From assembly GCA_031551625.1 (NCBI GenBank), contig JAVBNJ010000100.1, positions 1 to 7,072 of the forward strand: a stretch of DNA of 7,072 bases, given 5' to 3'. Within the stretch, counting starts at the first letter, position 1; every line of letters starts with the position of its first letter. Below are positions 1 through 6,129 of this stretch, piece by piece. The notes beneath the pieces were generated by a model. It had not been told where the DNA came from, did no database searches, and worked only from the letters and a program-made list of their open reading frames with translations. The position numbers were made by a program, and so were the translations under genes. The DNA is from JAVBNJ01 sp031551625 (GTDB lineage: Bacteria; Bacteroidota; Bacteroidia; Bacteroidales; UBA932).

Positions 1-1409
1 TCGACAAACCCAACTGCCGCCCCGACGAAGTAAACGAACAGGTGTTCGACTTGATGTTCAGTTTGCAGGCAACCGAAGAACAGTTGGATTTCAAAACCGT
101 GTACGGCAGCGCCAAGCAAGGCTGGATGTCGCTCGATTGGCGAAAACCCACCACAGATATTACTCCGTTACTTGATTTGATTCTCGACGAAATACCCGCA
201 CCACCCATGGTGGAAGGCACTCCTCAGATGTTGATCACTTCGTTGGAATACTCGCCCTATGTGGGACGTATTGCGGTAGGCCGTATTACACGGGGATCGT
301 TACGTGCGGGTATGAACGTGTCGCTGGTAAAACGTGATGGCGCAATTGAAAAAACAAAAATAAAAGAACTGATGACCTTCGAAGGCTTGGGAAAAGCCAA
401 GCGCGACGAAGTGTTGTGTGGCGACATTTGTGCATTGGTCGGTATCGATGGCTTTGAAATCGGCGATACGATTGCCGATTACGAGAACCCCGAACAATTG
501 CCACCCATTGCAGTCGATGAGCCGACAATGAGCATGTTGTTTACGATTAACGACTCTCCGTTCTTTGGCCGTGATGGTAAATTTGTCACCTCGCGCCACT
601 TGAAAGAGCGCCTGGAGCGCGAGTTGGAGAAGAACCTGGCATTGCGTGTGAAGGATGGCCCTACGGCAGATTCGTTTATGGTGTTCGGTCGCGGAGTCTT
701 GCACTTGAGCGTACTTATCGAAACCATGCGCCGCGAAGGCTACGAAGTGCAAGTCGGCCAACCGAAAGTAATTGATAAAAATATTAACGGTGTGCGTTGC
801 GAACCGGTAGAGCATTTGACCATTGACCTGCCCGAAGAAATGGCAGGCCGGGCAATTGAATTAACCACACGCCGCAAAGGAGCATTATTACACATGGAGC
901 ATCGGGGCGAACGCATGCACCTCGATTTCGATATTCCCGCGCGCGGCCTTATAGGCTTGCGCAGCAACCTGCTTACTGCTACGCAAGGCGAGGCAGTGGT
1001 AGCGCATCGTTTCAAAGCATTCGAACCCTATAAGGGCGAAATTGAACAACGCATCAACGGATCGCTGGTGTCGGTTGAAACGGGCACGGCCATTGCCTAT
1101 GCCATTGATAAGTTGCAGGACCGCGGTACATTCTTCATTGCTCCCGGCGACGAAATTTATGCAGGCCAAGTCCTCGGCGAGAATACGCGCGCAGGCGACA
1201 TGGGTATCAATTTATGCAAGACAAAAAAATTGACCAATATCCGCGCTGCAGGCTCCGACGACAAAGTGGCCATTGCGCCGCCTAAAGTATTCAGCCTCGA
1301 AGAAGCGCTGGAATATATACAGGAAGACGAATACGTGGAAGTAACGCCCAAGCACATCCGCTTGCGCAAAACAATTCTGGACGAAACCAAACGCAAACGA
1401 TCGTCATAG
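1..1409 (+). CDS. typA: TypA/BipA, ribosome-associated translational GTPase (5' end missing)
   Basis: TypA/BipA is an EF-G-like GTPase that binds the 70S ribosome and helps ribosome assembly and stress adaptation. The reading frame is open from base 3, giving 468 residues; the family is usually about 600, so roughly 130 N-terminal residues (P-loop, switch regions) lie outside the window. The first visible residue is the Asp of the G4 NKxD motif, followed by KPNCRP; G5 is SAK at residues 36-38 in YGSAKQGW. Next come the beta-barrel domain II (from about residue 75, with SPYVGRIAVGRITRG), the EF-G III-like domain (FFGRDGKFVTSRHLKERL), the domain V-like part (EPVEHLTIDLPEEMAGRAIE) and the TypA-specific C-terminal domain (GDMGINLCKTKKLTNIRAAG, then EYVEVTPKHIRLRK). 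The family-specific C-terminal domain separates it from EF-G and LepA. It ends in TAG with no downstream gene close by. The GTG at 42 is internal, not the start. Confidence 0.97.
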   Translation, partial: DKPNCRPDEVNEQVFDLMFSLQATEEQLDFKTVYGSAKQGWMSLDWRKPTTDITPLLDLILDEIPAPPMVEGTPQMLITSLEYSPYVGRIAVGRITRGSLRAGMNVSLVKRDGAIEKTKIKELMTFEGLGKAKRDEVLCGDICALVGIDGFEIGDTIADYENPEQLPPIAVDEPTMSMLFTINDSPFFGRDGKFVTSRHLKERLERELEKNLALRVKDGPTADSFMVFGRGVLHLSVLIETMRREGYEVQVGQPKVIDKNINGVRCEPVEHLTIDLPEEMAGRAIELTTRRKGALLHMEHRGERMHLDFDIPARGLIGLRSNLLTATQGEAVVAHRFKAFEPYKGEIEQRINGSLVSVETGTAIAYAIDKLQDRGTFFIAPGDEIYAGQVLGENTRAGDMGINLCKTKKLTNIRAAGSDDKVAIAPPKVFSLEEALEYIQEDEYVEVTPKHIRLRKTILDETKRKRSS

Positions 1410-1412
1410 AAG

Positions 1413-1472
1413 ATTTACAAATTAAAAATTTTCAGATTTACGGTAAGCGTAAAAAATTGTAAATTTGTAAAT
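1413..1472. repeat. AT-rich nested inverted repeat in the typA-barrel intergenic region
   Basis: ATTTACAAATT at 1413-1423 is the exact reverse complement of AATTTGTAAAT at 1462-1472 (11 bp). Inside it, AATTT at 1427-1431 can pair with AAATT at 1454-1458, and TTTACG at 1437-1442 with CGTAAA at 1448-1453 (5-nt loop). The stretch is built from variants of GATTTAC and its complement. It resembles the short GTAAAT-type intergenic repeats I recall from Bacteroidota, and could also act as a weak terminator for typA. Pairing is nearly all A-T, so stability in RNA would be modest. Confidence 0.5.
1437..1467 (+). promoter_or_regulatory. Candidate Bacteroidota-type promoter for the barrel gene
   Basis: TAAATTTG at 1460-1467 fits the Bacteroidota -7 consensus TAnnTTTG exactly. 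Nineteen bases upstream is TTTA (1437-1440), one mismatch from the -33 TTTG. A start of transcription near 1474 would leave a leader of about 20 nt before the ATG at 1496. The sequence is AT-rich and lies inside an inverted repeat, so a chance match is possible. Confidence 0.4.
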
Positions 1473-1495
1473 TCGTCGATCTGTAAATAAACTTT

Positions 1496-2659
1496 ATGAT
1501 GAAGAAATATATTCTTTTACCGGTAATAGCTTTTCTTCCGTTACTTGCAGTAGCACAAGATACAGCGATGGTGGCGAAAAAATCGCTGATTCAGCGGTTC
1601 GAAGATTACCAGGCACGGAAAGCGCGCACCGGCGAACTGATGATAACCCCGTTGCTGGGCCCGGCCTATACGCCCGAAATGGGTTTTGTGATAGCAGGCG
1701 GCGTGCTTCTTTCCATGCGTACCGATAAAAGCGATACGGCGTTGCAACGCACTTCCATTCCGATTAATATTGGCTACGGCACAAACAATGTTTTCTTCCT
1801 GAATTCCAAAATTACCAGTTTCTGGTTGCACGATGCATTGCGTGTGAATGTAGATTTGAATCTCAAGCGCATGGACGATAATTATTTTGGCGTGGGTTAT
1901 GAAAGTGCACGCTACACGCCGAAAAGCGATACCACTACAAAATACCGGCGTATGTGGTTGCAGGCCTATCCGCGCTTTATGTGGCAATTCCGGCAACACT
2001 TTTTTGCAGGCGCCGGCTTCGATATCAATTACACACACGGCTCCGATGCATGCAACCAGGTAGCAGCCGATCCGGTGTATTCGCTCTACAACGAACGTCC
2101 GTTCAATTCCGGCATCTCGCTGCTGTTCCAGTACGACACGCGCGACGTGGCTGTCAATGCATGGCGTGGTACATTTATAGAAATTTATACTTCGTTCTAC
2201 GGAAATTATTTTGGTGGGCAGAACAATTACCAGGTTTACTCGCTCGACGCGCGAAAATATTTTCGTGTAGCCAAGCCGGGGCAAACTATTGCCGTGCAAC
2301 TGCGCGGACGTTTCGGGGTGAACAATGTGCCCTACGGCGAAATGTCGCAACTCGGTACTCCCTTTGACCTTCGCGGCTACCTGTGGGGGCAGTACCGCGA
2401 CAAGTCGATGTTGTTCGGCATTGTCGAGTACCGCCACACTTTTTACAAACGCAACGGCAAGCCGAGTATTCATGGGTTAGTAGGCTGGGTGGCTGCCGGC
2501 AGTGTGGCCGACAAGCCAGGTAACATGTGCGATTGGTTGCCCAACGGCGGTATCGGCTATCGCCTGCAAGTACAACCGCGCATGAATGTTCGTCTCGACT
2601 TTGGTATTGGCAAGGGTGGCAGCCGCGGGTTCTACTTCAATTTCAACGAAGCATTTTAA
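1496..2659 (+). CDS. Outer-membrane beta-barrel protein, BamA/TamA (Omp85) superfamily, no POTRA domains
   Basis: 387 residues. A signal peptide is clear: MMKKY, a hydrophobic run, then AVA at 18-20 with cleavage expected before Q21. The rest alternates polar and aromatic or hydrophobic residues as in a transmembrane beta barrel. Omp85-type marks are FQYDTRD at 211-217 followed by NAWRGTF, a D-A-R-K-Y strand at 251-255, LRGY at 292-295 (matching the conserved (V/L)RG(F/Y) motif of the barrel lumen loop), YRDKSMLFGIVEYRH at 300-314, and a terminal strand ending in Phe387. A short charged segment (residues 27-44) replaces the POTRA repeats of true BamA, so the whole protein is about one barrel. 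It should sit in the outer membrane; its transported substrate, if any, is unknown. ATGs at 1496 and 1499 are both possible starts. Probably co-transcribed with the lipoprotein 14 nt downstream. Confidence 0.85.
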   Translation: MMKKYILLPVIAFLPLLAVAQDTAMVAKKSLIQRFEDYQARKARTGELMITPLLGPAYTPEMGFVIAGGVLLSMRTDKSDTALQRTSIPINIGYGTNNVFFLNSKITSFWLHDALRVNVDLNLKRMDDNYFGVGYESARYTPKSDTTTKYRRMWLQAYPRFMWQFRQHFFAGAGFDINYTHGSDACNQVAADPVYSLYNERPFNSGISLLFQYDTRDVAVNAWRGTFIEIYTSFYGNYFGGQNNYQVYSLDARKYFRVAKPGQTIAVQLRGRFGVNNVPYGEMSQLGTPFDLRGYLWGQYRDKSMLFGIVEYRHTFYKRNGKPSIHGLVGWVAAGSVADKPGNMCDWLPNGGIGYRLQVQPRMNVRLDFGIGKGGSRGFYFNFNEAF

Positions 2660-2673
2660 AAAACAATCTTGTT

Positions 2674-2976
2674 ATGAAAAACCTACCTAAGTTTTTAGTT
2701 GTTGTATCTTTGGTATTGTTGTTATTTGCCTGCAAAGGCCGTAAGAAATCCGATGCGGAACTGTTCCATGCGCAATACAACCGCAACATCGAAATCTGTA
2801 TCGAAACAGCCATGCAAGCAGGCATCGACGAAGAAGTAGCGCGCCTCCGCTGCGCCTGCATGCTCGACAAACTCTACGAAATTGATTCCACTATTGCCCG
2901 CAAAAGCGACGCGGAAATCAATGCACTCATCAATGCCAATGCGGAGGAGTTAATGCAGTGCGACAGTATCCGGTAA
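2674..2976 (+). CDS. Small lipoprotein with four conserved-looking cysteines
   Basis: 100 residues. The ATG at 2674 is chosen because it gives a proper lipoprotein signal: MKNLPK, a hydrophobic run, and LFAC with Cys20 as the lipidation site. The open frame runs further upstream only by overlapping the barrel gene. After Cys20 comes KGRKKSD, a basic stretch lacking the acidic residues that mark surface export of lipoproteins in Bacteroidota, so a periplasm-facing anchor is more likely. The mature part is mostly helical in character, with Cys42, Cys60, Cys62 and Cys96 (C-x17-CxC-x33-C), which could form two disulfides or bind a metal. I do not recognise the family. The 14-nt gap to the barrel gene suggests an operon and perhaps a partner role at the outer membrane. 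No Shine-Dalgarno sequence is seen. Confidence 0.75.
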   Translation: MKNLPKFLVVVSLVLLLFACKGRKKSDAELFHAQYNRNIEICIETAMQAGIDEEVARLRCACMLDKLYEIDSTIARKSDAEINALINANAEELMQCDSIR

Positions 2977-3090
2977 ATGGTGTTAATGTATATGCAAAAG
3001 ATGTTTGATAAATATCACGAGGATAACAGCAAGGCAAAGCGCACCGGCGAAGTAGCGCGTATACTCTCACTACTTCTTATATTCCTGTAA
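2977..3090 (+). CDS. Doubtful 37-codon small ORF, in frame behind the lipoprotein stop
   Basis: The lipoprotein TAA is followed at once by ATG (TAAATG), and the same frame stays open for 37 codons to TAA at 3088-3090. The peptide has Met at positions 1, 4, 6 and 9, a charged middle (DKYHEDNSKAKR) and a hydrophobic end (ILSLLLIFL), so it could be a small membrane peptide or a worn-down extension of the lipoprotein gene. Codons in its middle (CGC, ACC, GGC, GCG) resemble those of neighbouring genes. It may equally be chance in an intergenic stretch; I know no homologue. Confidence 0.2.
   Translation: MVLMYMQKMFDKYHEDNSKAKRTGEVARILSLLLIFL
3049..3076. terminator. Weak two-way hairpin between convergent genes
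   Basis: GAAGTAG at 3049-3055 is the exact reverse complement of CTACTTC at 3070-3076, with a 14-nt loop. It lies between the end of the lipoprotein operon and the end of miaB, where terminators for both strands are expected. There is no proper U-tract on either side, so function is uncertain. The rest of 2977-3100 holds nothing else I can name. Confidence 0.25.
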
Positions 3091-3100
3091 CGGGCAGTTA

Positions 3101-4510
3101 TTATTGCTCCAATGTGCCAATCAGTGTGGCCGACGAGCAGCGTGTAACAGTTACCTGCACGTAGTCGCCGATCTGGTGATTGCCTTTTGGGAACACTGCT
3201 ACTTTATTGTGTGGCGTGCGTCCGAATAATTCTTCGTCGGAGCGTTTCGAAAACCCTTCGACCAATACCTCAAACGTTTTGCCCACATCGCGTTCGTTGC
3301 TTTCGAGCGATAGCTTGTTTTGCAGCGCAATGATTTCATTCAACCGTTGCGTCTTCACCGCATCGGGCACATCATCGGGGAAGTGGCGTGCCGCCTTGGT
3401 ATTCGGGCGTTCGGAGTACTGGAACATGAATGCCTGGTCGAATCCTACTTCCTGCATTAGCGAGAGGGTTTGCGCGTGGTCGTAGTCGAGCTCGCTGCAG
3501 AAGCCTGCAATAATATCGGTGGAGATAGCGCAATTGGGCACCACTTCGCGGATCTTTGCAATGCGTTCCAGGTATTCTTCGCGCGAATAGCGACGGTTCA
3601 TTTTCTCCAACATGCGCGAACTTCCGCTTTGTACCGGCAGGTGAATGTGGTTGCATATATTGGGATACATCGCCATTGTGTAAAGAACGCCGTTGCTCAT
3701 ATCTTTGGGGTGCGACGTGGAATAGCGTACACGTAACTGTGGACTTACCAATGCAACCAATTCCAACAATTGTGCAAAATTCACGCTTCCCGACGGATGT
3801 TCGGGATTTGTCCACAAATACGAATTTACGTTTTGTCCCAGCAGGGTTACTTCCTTGTAACCGTTGTCGAACAGCTCGCGCACTTCGTTCACTATAGTGT
3901 TTGCCGGACGGCTGCGTTCGGCGCCGCGTGTGTAGGGTACCACACAGTAGGAGCAAACATTGTTGCAGCCGCGCATAATCGATACAAAAGCCGTTACGCC
4001 ATTCTTATCCATGCGCACGGGCGAAATATCGGCGTATGTTTCTTCACGCGATAACAATGTGTTAATGCCTTTCTGTCCGCTCCCGGCTTCTTTTACCAAT
4101 TGAGGTAAGGTACGATAAGCATCGGGGCCTACTACAATGTCTACCGTGTTATTGTCCAGCAATTCTTCTTTGAGGCGTTCGGCCATGCAGCCCAGTACAC
4201 CTACGATAAGTGATTTCTTTTTTTGTTTTTGCAGGCGGAATATGTCTAGCCGCCCCCACACGCGCTGCTCGGCATTGTCGCGGATAGAACAGGTGTTGAT
4301 GAAAATAACATCAGCCTTGGTAATATCTTCGGTTACCGCAAAACCGGCATCTTGCATAATACGTGCCACCACCTCGCTATCGTTGGTGTTCATTTGGCAA
4401 CCGTAGGTTTCGATATAGAACAGCCCCTCCACCCCCAAAGGGGGAGTGATGGGGTGCAAACCTTGAAAGTGGTGCTTATCAGAAGATGTCGTTGTATTAA
4501 TATTTCTCAT
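3101..4510 (-). CDS. miaB: MiaB, tRNA-2-methylthio-N6-dimethylallyladenosine synthase
   Basis: MiaB is a radical-SAM enzyme with two iron-sulfur clusters that adds a methylthio group to i6A37 of tRNAs reading UNN codons. With the ATG at 4510 the protein has 469 residues, normal for the family (E. coli 474). The N-terminal methylthiotransferase domain carries Cys38 (ETYGCQMN), Cys74 (NTCSIRDNAEQR) and Cys108 (LGCMAER), ligands of the auxiliary cluster. The radical-SAM CxxxCxxC is Cys182, Cys186 and Cys189 in RGCNNVCSYCVVPYTRGAERSR. A TRAM domain fills about the last 65 residues. NTCSIRDNAE and VVPYTRG favour MiaB over RimO or MtaB. A TTG two codons earlier (4516) is a less likely start. Residues 19-30 (HPITPPLGVEGL) are encoded by a dispersed-type palindromic repeat and form part of an N-terminal extension. 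It follows yggS after 23 nt and should share its mRNA. Confidence 0.96.
   Translation of the reverse strand: MRNINTTTSSDKHHFQGLHPITPPLGVEGLFYIETYGCQMNTNDSEVVARIMQDAGFAVTEDITKADVIFINTCSIRDNAEQRVWGRLDIFRLQKQKKKSLIVGVLGCMAERLKEELLDNNTVDIVVGPDAYRTLPQLVKEAGSGQKGINTLLSREETYADISPVRMDKNGVTAFVSIMRGCNNVCSYCVVPYTRGAERSRPANTIVNEVRELFDNGYKEVTLLGQNVNSYLWTNPEHPSGSVNFAQLLELVALVSPQLRVRYSTSHPKDMSNGVLYTMAMYPNICNHIHLPVQSGSSRMLEKMNRRYSREEYLERIAKIREVVPNCAISTDIIAGFCSELDYDHAQTLSLMQEVGFDQAFMFQYSERPNTKAARHFPDDVPDAVKTQRLNEIIALQNKLSLESNERDVGKTFEVLVEGFSKRSDEELFGRTPHNKVAVFPKGNHQIGDYVQVTVTRCSSATLIGTLEQ
4423..4444 (-). repeat. 22-bp G/C palindromic repeat, copy A, inside miaB
   Basis: On the minus strand this copy contains CCCCCTTTGGGGG, a perfect 5-bp stem with a 3-nt loop, followed by TGGAGGGGC. 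It is 19/22 identical to copy B at 4560-4581, in the opposite orientation. A second, outer pairing is possible between CCCC at 4424-4427 and GGGG at 4451-4454. It is translated as part of the MiaB N-terminus. Confidence 0.75.
4455..4466 (-). repeat. 12-bp direct repeat next to copy A
   Basis: On the minus strand it reads TCAAGGTTTGCA, and it recurs with one extra T at 4546-4558. The two copies point the same way, while the G/C repeats beside them point in opposite ways. Each lies on the inner side of its G/C repeat. Encodes part of FQGLH in MiaB. Confidence 0.6.
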
Positions 4511-4533
4511 TGTCAAAATTTTTGTGTTCGCGT

Positions 4534-5232
4534 TTAGTTCTCCTTTGCAAAACCTTGAGCCTCCTTTGGGGGTTGGGGGGCAAATAATGTTGTTCCTATC
4601 CTTACCATTGTGCTGCCCTCTTCAATGGCAATAGAGTAGTCGTTACTCATGCCCATCGACAGTTCGCAGAAAGCAGGATTATTGTGGAAATAAGTTTGCC
4701 GGAGTTCGTCGAACAATTTTTTTACGATACGGAATTCGTTGCGCACTTGCTCTGTATTGTCGGTCAGTGAAGCCATGGCCATCAACCCCCCAATTTGCAC
4801 GTGCGGAATTTTACCTAAAAAAATAGTTGATAGCAATTCCCGCAATTCATCGGGCGTGAATCCCGATTTGGATTCTTCTTGTGCCACGTGCAGTTGCAAC
4901 AGGCAGCGTTGCACAATGCCGCGCCGCGCCGCTTCTTTTTCTATTTCGAGCAGCAGCCGCTCACTGTCGCCTGAGTGAATGAGGTGAGCTAGGCCCACCA
5001 CCATTTTTACCTTGTTGGTTTGCAGGTGCCCGATAAAATGCCATTCAATATCGGGAGGTAATTGCGCTGCTCGTTCCACAAAGCTTTGCGGACGGTTCTC
5101 GGCAAAAGACCGTTGTCCGGTTTCATAAGCTTGACGTACGGCATCAAGTGGTTGCATCTTTGATACGGCAACGAGTTTCACATGCGGCGGCAATGCGTTT
5201 TTTATAGTCGATATGTTTTGTGCAATAGACAT
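4534..5232 (-). CDS. yggS: YggS/PLPBP-family pyridoxal-phosphate homeostasis protein
   Basis: YggS-family proteins bind PLP in a TIM barrel like the N-terminal domain of alanine racemase and keep free PLP and amino-acid pools in balance; they have no known enzymatic activity. With the ATG at 5232 the protein has 232 residues, near the usual length. The PLP lysine is Lys25 in LVAVSKMQP. Other family marks are FAENRPQ (usually FGEN), WHFIGHLQTNK at about 64-74, SMGMSNDY at 192-199 and the phosphate-binding STMVRIGTTLF ending at 217. The ATG at 5232 is preferred to a TTG at 5256 because the latter falls inside the promoter. The usual ending FGxR is replaced by FA plus a 14-residue tail, PQPPKEAQGFAKEN; the first residues of this ending come from a G/C repeat. 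Likely transcribed together with miaB. Confidence 0.92.
   Translation of the reverse strand: MSIAQNISTIKNALPPHVKLVAVSKMQPLDAVRQAYETGQRSFAENRPQSFVERAAQLPPDIEWHFIGHLQTNKVKMVVGLAHLIHSGDSERLLLEIEKEAARRGIVQRCLLQLHVAQEESKSGFTPDELRELLSTIFLGKIPHVQIGGLMAMASLTDNTEQVRNEFRIVKKLFDELRQTYFHNNPAFCELSMGMSNDYSIAIEEGSTMVRIGTTLFAPQPPKEAQGFAKEN
4546..4558 (-). repeat. 13-bp direct repeat next to copy B
   Basis: On the minus strand it reads TCAAGGTTTTGCA, matching 4455-4466 apart from one inserted T. It encodes QGFA near the end of YggS, directly after the residues specified by copy B. Confidence 0.6.
4560..4581 (+). repeat. 22-bp G/C palindromic repeat, copy B, inside the 3' end of yggS
   Basis: Reads CCTCC, TTTGGGGG, TTGGGGGGC on the plus strand. 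It matches the minus-strand reading of copy A at 19 of 22 positions (differences at 3, 15 and 17). It supplies codons for YggS residues 218-225 (APQPPKEA). Confidence 0.75.
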
Positions 5233-5253
5233 CTTTACAAGCAAAATAACTTG

Positions 5254-5285
5254 CAAAGATAATGATTAGTTAATGGCTTTCCAAA
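5254..5285 (-). promoter_or_regulatory. Bacteroidota-type promoter for yggS-miaB
   Basis: On the minus strand TTTG (5285-5282) is followed after 20 bp by TATCTTTG (5261-5254), both exact matches to the Bacteroidota -33 TTTG and -7 TAnnTTTG. Transcription would begin about 15 nt before the yggS ATG at 5232. The -33 part lies within the last codons of the preceding gene, so yggS-miaB can be expressed apart from the genes upstream. Confidence 0.7.
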
Positions 5286-6120
5286 CAATATAGTTGGTGT
5301 TTGGCAATGGCTTCTCGCGTTTGGCCCCAAAAGTAATCCTTTCTCCGGATTGTGTGTAGTACCAACCGTAGGCCGATTCGCCGACCAAATAAATGGCTTC
5401 TGAAAAACCGGTATCAGCCAGGGCTTGTGCGAAATCGTGGAACGATTCGCGGCTGCGGCTTTCCACCATTAGTGTTTGCCCATTGCGTATTGCTAATGCG
5501 CGGCGTATAGCTTTTCCTTTAGGTTTGTTATCAACGGGTTCGGACTTATGAACCAAAGAGTATTGACGAAAAAAATAACCGGTTTTATCAATAGCTTCCT
5601 GTAATAGGGGAGTGGCGGCGCCTTTACTGATTGTTATTTTTTTGTCAATAATGGCGCAAAAACCTTCTTTCCGCTGCCCGCGAGCCAATTGTTTACCCTC
5701 CACTACATAATCGCCGAGAATCTCGTTATTGTCTGCACGTACATCGGCAGCTTGTGCTACAAACACAAGTGTAGAGTCTGTTTCGTCGGGCATACTTGTT
5801 GCCAGCTTTGGAAAAGCAGTATGCGGAGTATAAATAAGCAGCGGTACATCGTTAATTGTTTCTTCTGCAACTTCGATAAAGGCGCTGGGTTGTGCGGCCG
5901 GTTGGAGCGGTTGCCCTGTCTGCTTCTCGTTTGTTGTGGTAGATGGTACGGTATGATTTTTCCATTTTTCGAATACAAACAGCCCTGCTATGGTTAATAC
6001 TATTACGGCAATAATAACGGCTGCAAATATTTTCGTTCGCTTGCCGGAGGTTGTCGCCGTGGGGCCGGTTCCCAGAATTTGTATTTCGTCGTCTGTGTTA
6101 TATGTGTTTTGTTCGTTCAT
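5266..6120 (-). CDS. Single-pass membrane protein with phosphodiester-glycosidase-like (NAGPA/DUF2233-like) periplasmic domain
   Basis: 284 residues. Residues 1-29 are polar with an acidic patch (TDDEIQILGTGP), residues 31-50 are one transmembrane helix preceded by basic GKRTK, and residues 55-80 form a Pro/Thr/Gln-rich linker, so the C-terminal domain should be periplasmic. That domain (about 82-284) resembles the NAGPA fold: FVAQAADVRADNNEILGDYVVEGKQL, GFCAIIDKK, then RRALAIRNGQTLMVE, and a helix FHDFAQALADTGFSEAIYL. Family members that cleave phosphodiester-linked sugars usually carry an NGGFF stretch and an LDGG motif; here the matching places read VAQAADV and LVGES, so activity is doubtful and a binding role is possible. 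The family assignment is by eye. It follows the LytTR gene after 9 nt, strongly suggesting joint transcription and perhaps joint function. Confidence 0.7.
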   Translation of the reverse strand: MNEQNTYNTDDEIQILGTGPTATTSGKRTKIFAAVIIAVIVLTIAGLFVFEKWKNHTVPSTTTNEKQTGQPLQPAAQPSAFIEVAEETINDVPLLIYTPHTAFPKLATSMPDETDSTLVFVAQAADVRADNNEILGDYVVEGKQLARGQRKEGFCAIIDKKITISKGAATPLLQEAIDKTGYFFRQYSLVHKSEPVDNKPKGKAIRRALAIRNGQTLMVESRSRESFHDFAQALADTGFSEAIYLVGESAYGWYYTQSGERITFGAKREKPLPNTNYIVWKAIN

Positions 6121-6129
6121 AGAATGTCT

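Noticed and set aside
300..815. A 171-codon minus-strand open frame opposite typA
   Set aside because: The plus strand here is unmistakable TypA; the antisense frame has no recognisable motif.
1541..2473. A 310-codon open frame on the minus strand opposite the barrel gene
   Set aside because: The plus-strand frame has a signal peptide and Omp85-type motifs; the opposite frame has many Cys, His and Val-Ile runs without domain signatures, as expected from a complement of coding DNA.
3372..3956. A 194-codon minus-strand frame overlapping miaB in another frame
   Set aside because: It lies over conserved MiaB sequence and contains Arg/Ser-rich low-sense text with no family resemblance.
4511..4516. 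TTG at 4516 as the miaB start
   Set aside because: An ATG follows two codons later, and TTG starts are rare; nothing upstream favours the longer form.
5233..5256. TTG at 5256 as the yggS start, adding eight residues (MQVILLVK)
   Set aside because: It falls inside the predicted promoter -7 box, and family alignment favours the ATG at 5232.
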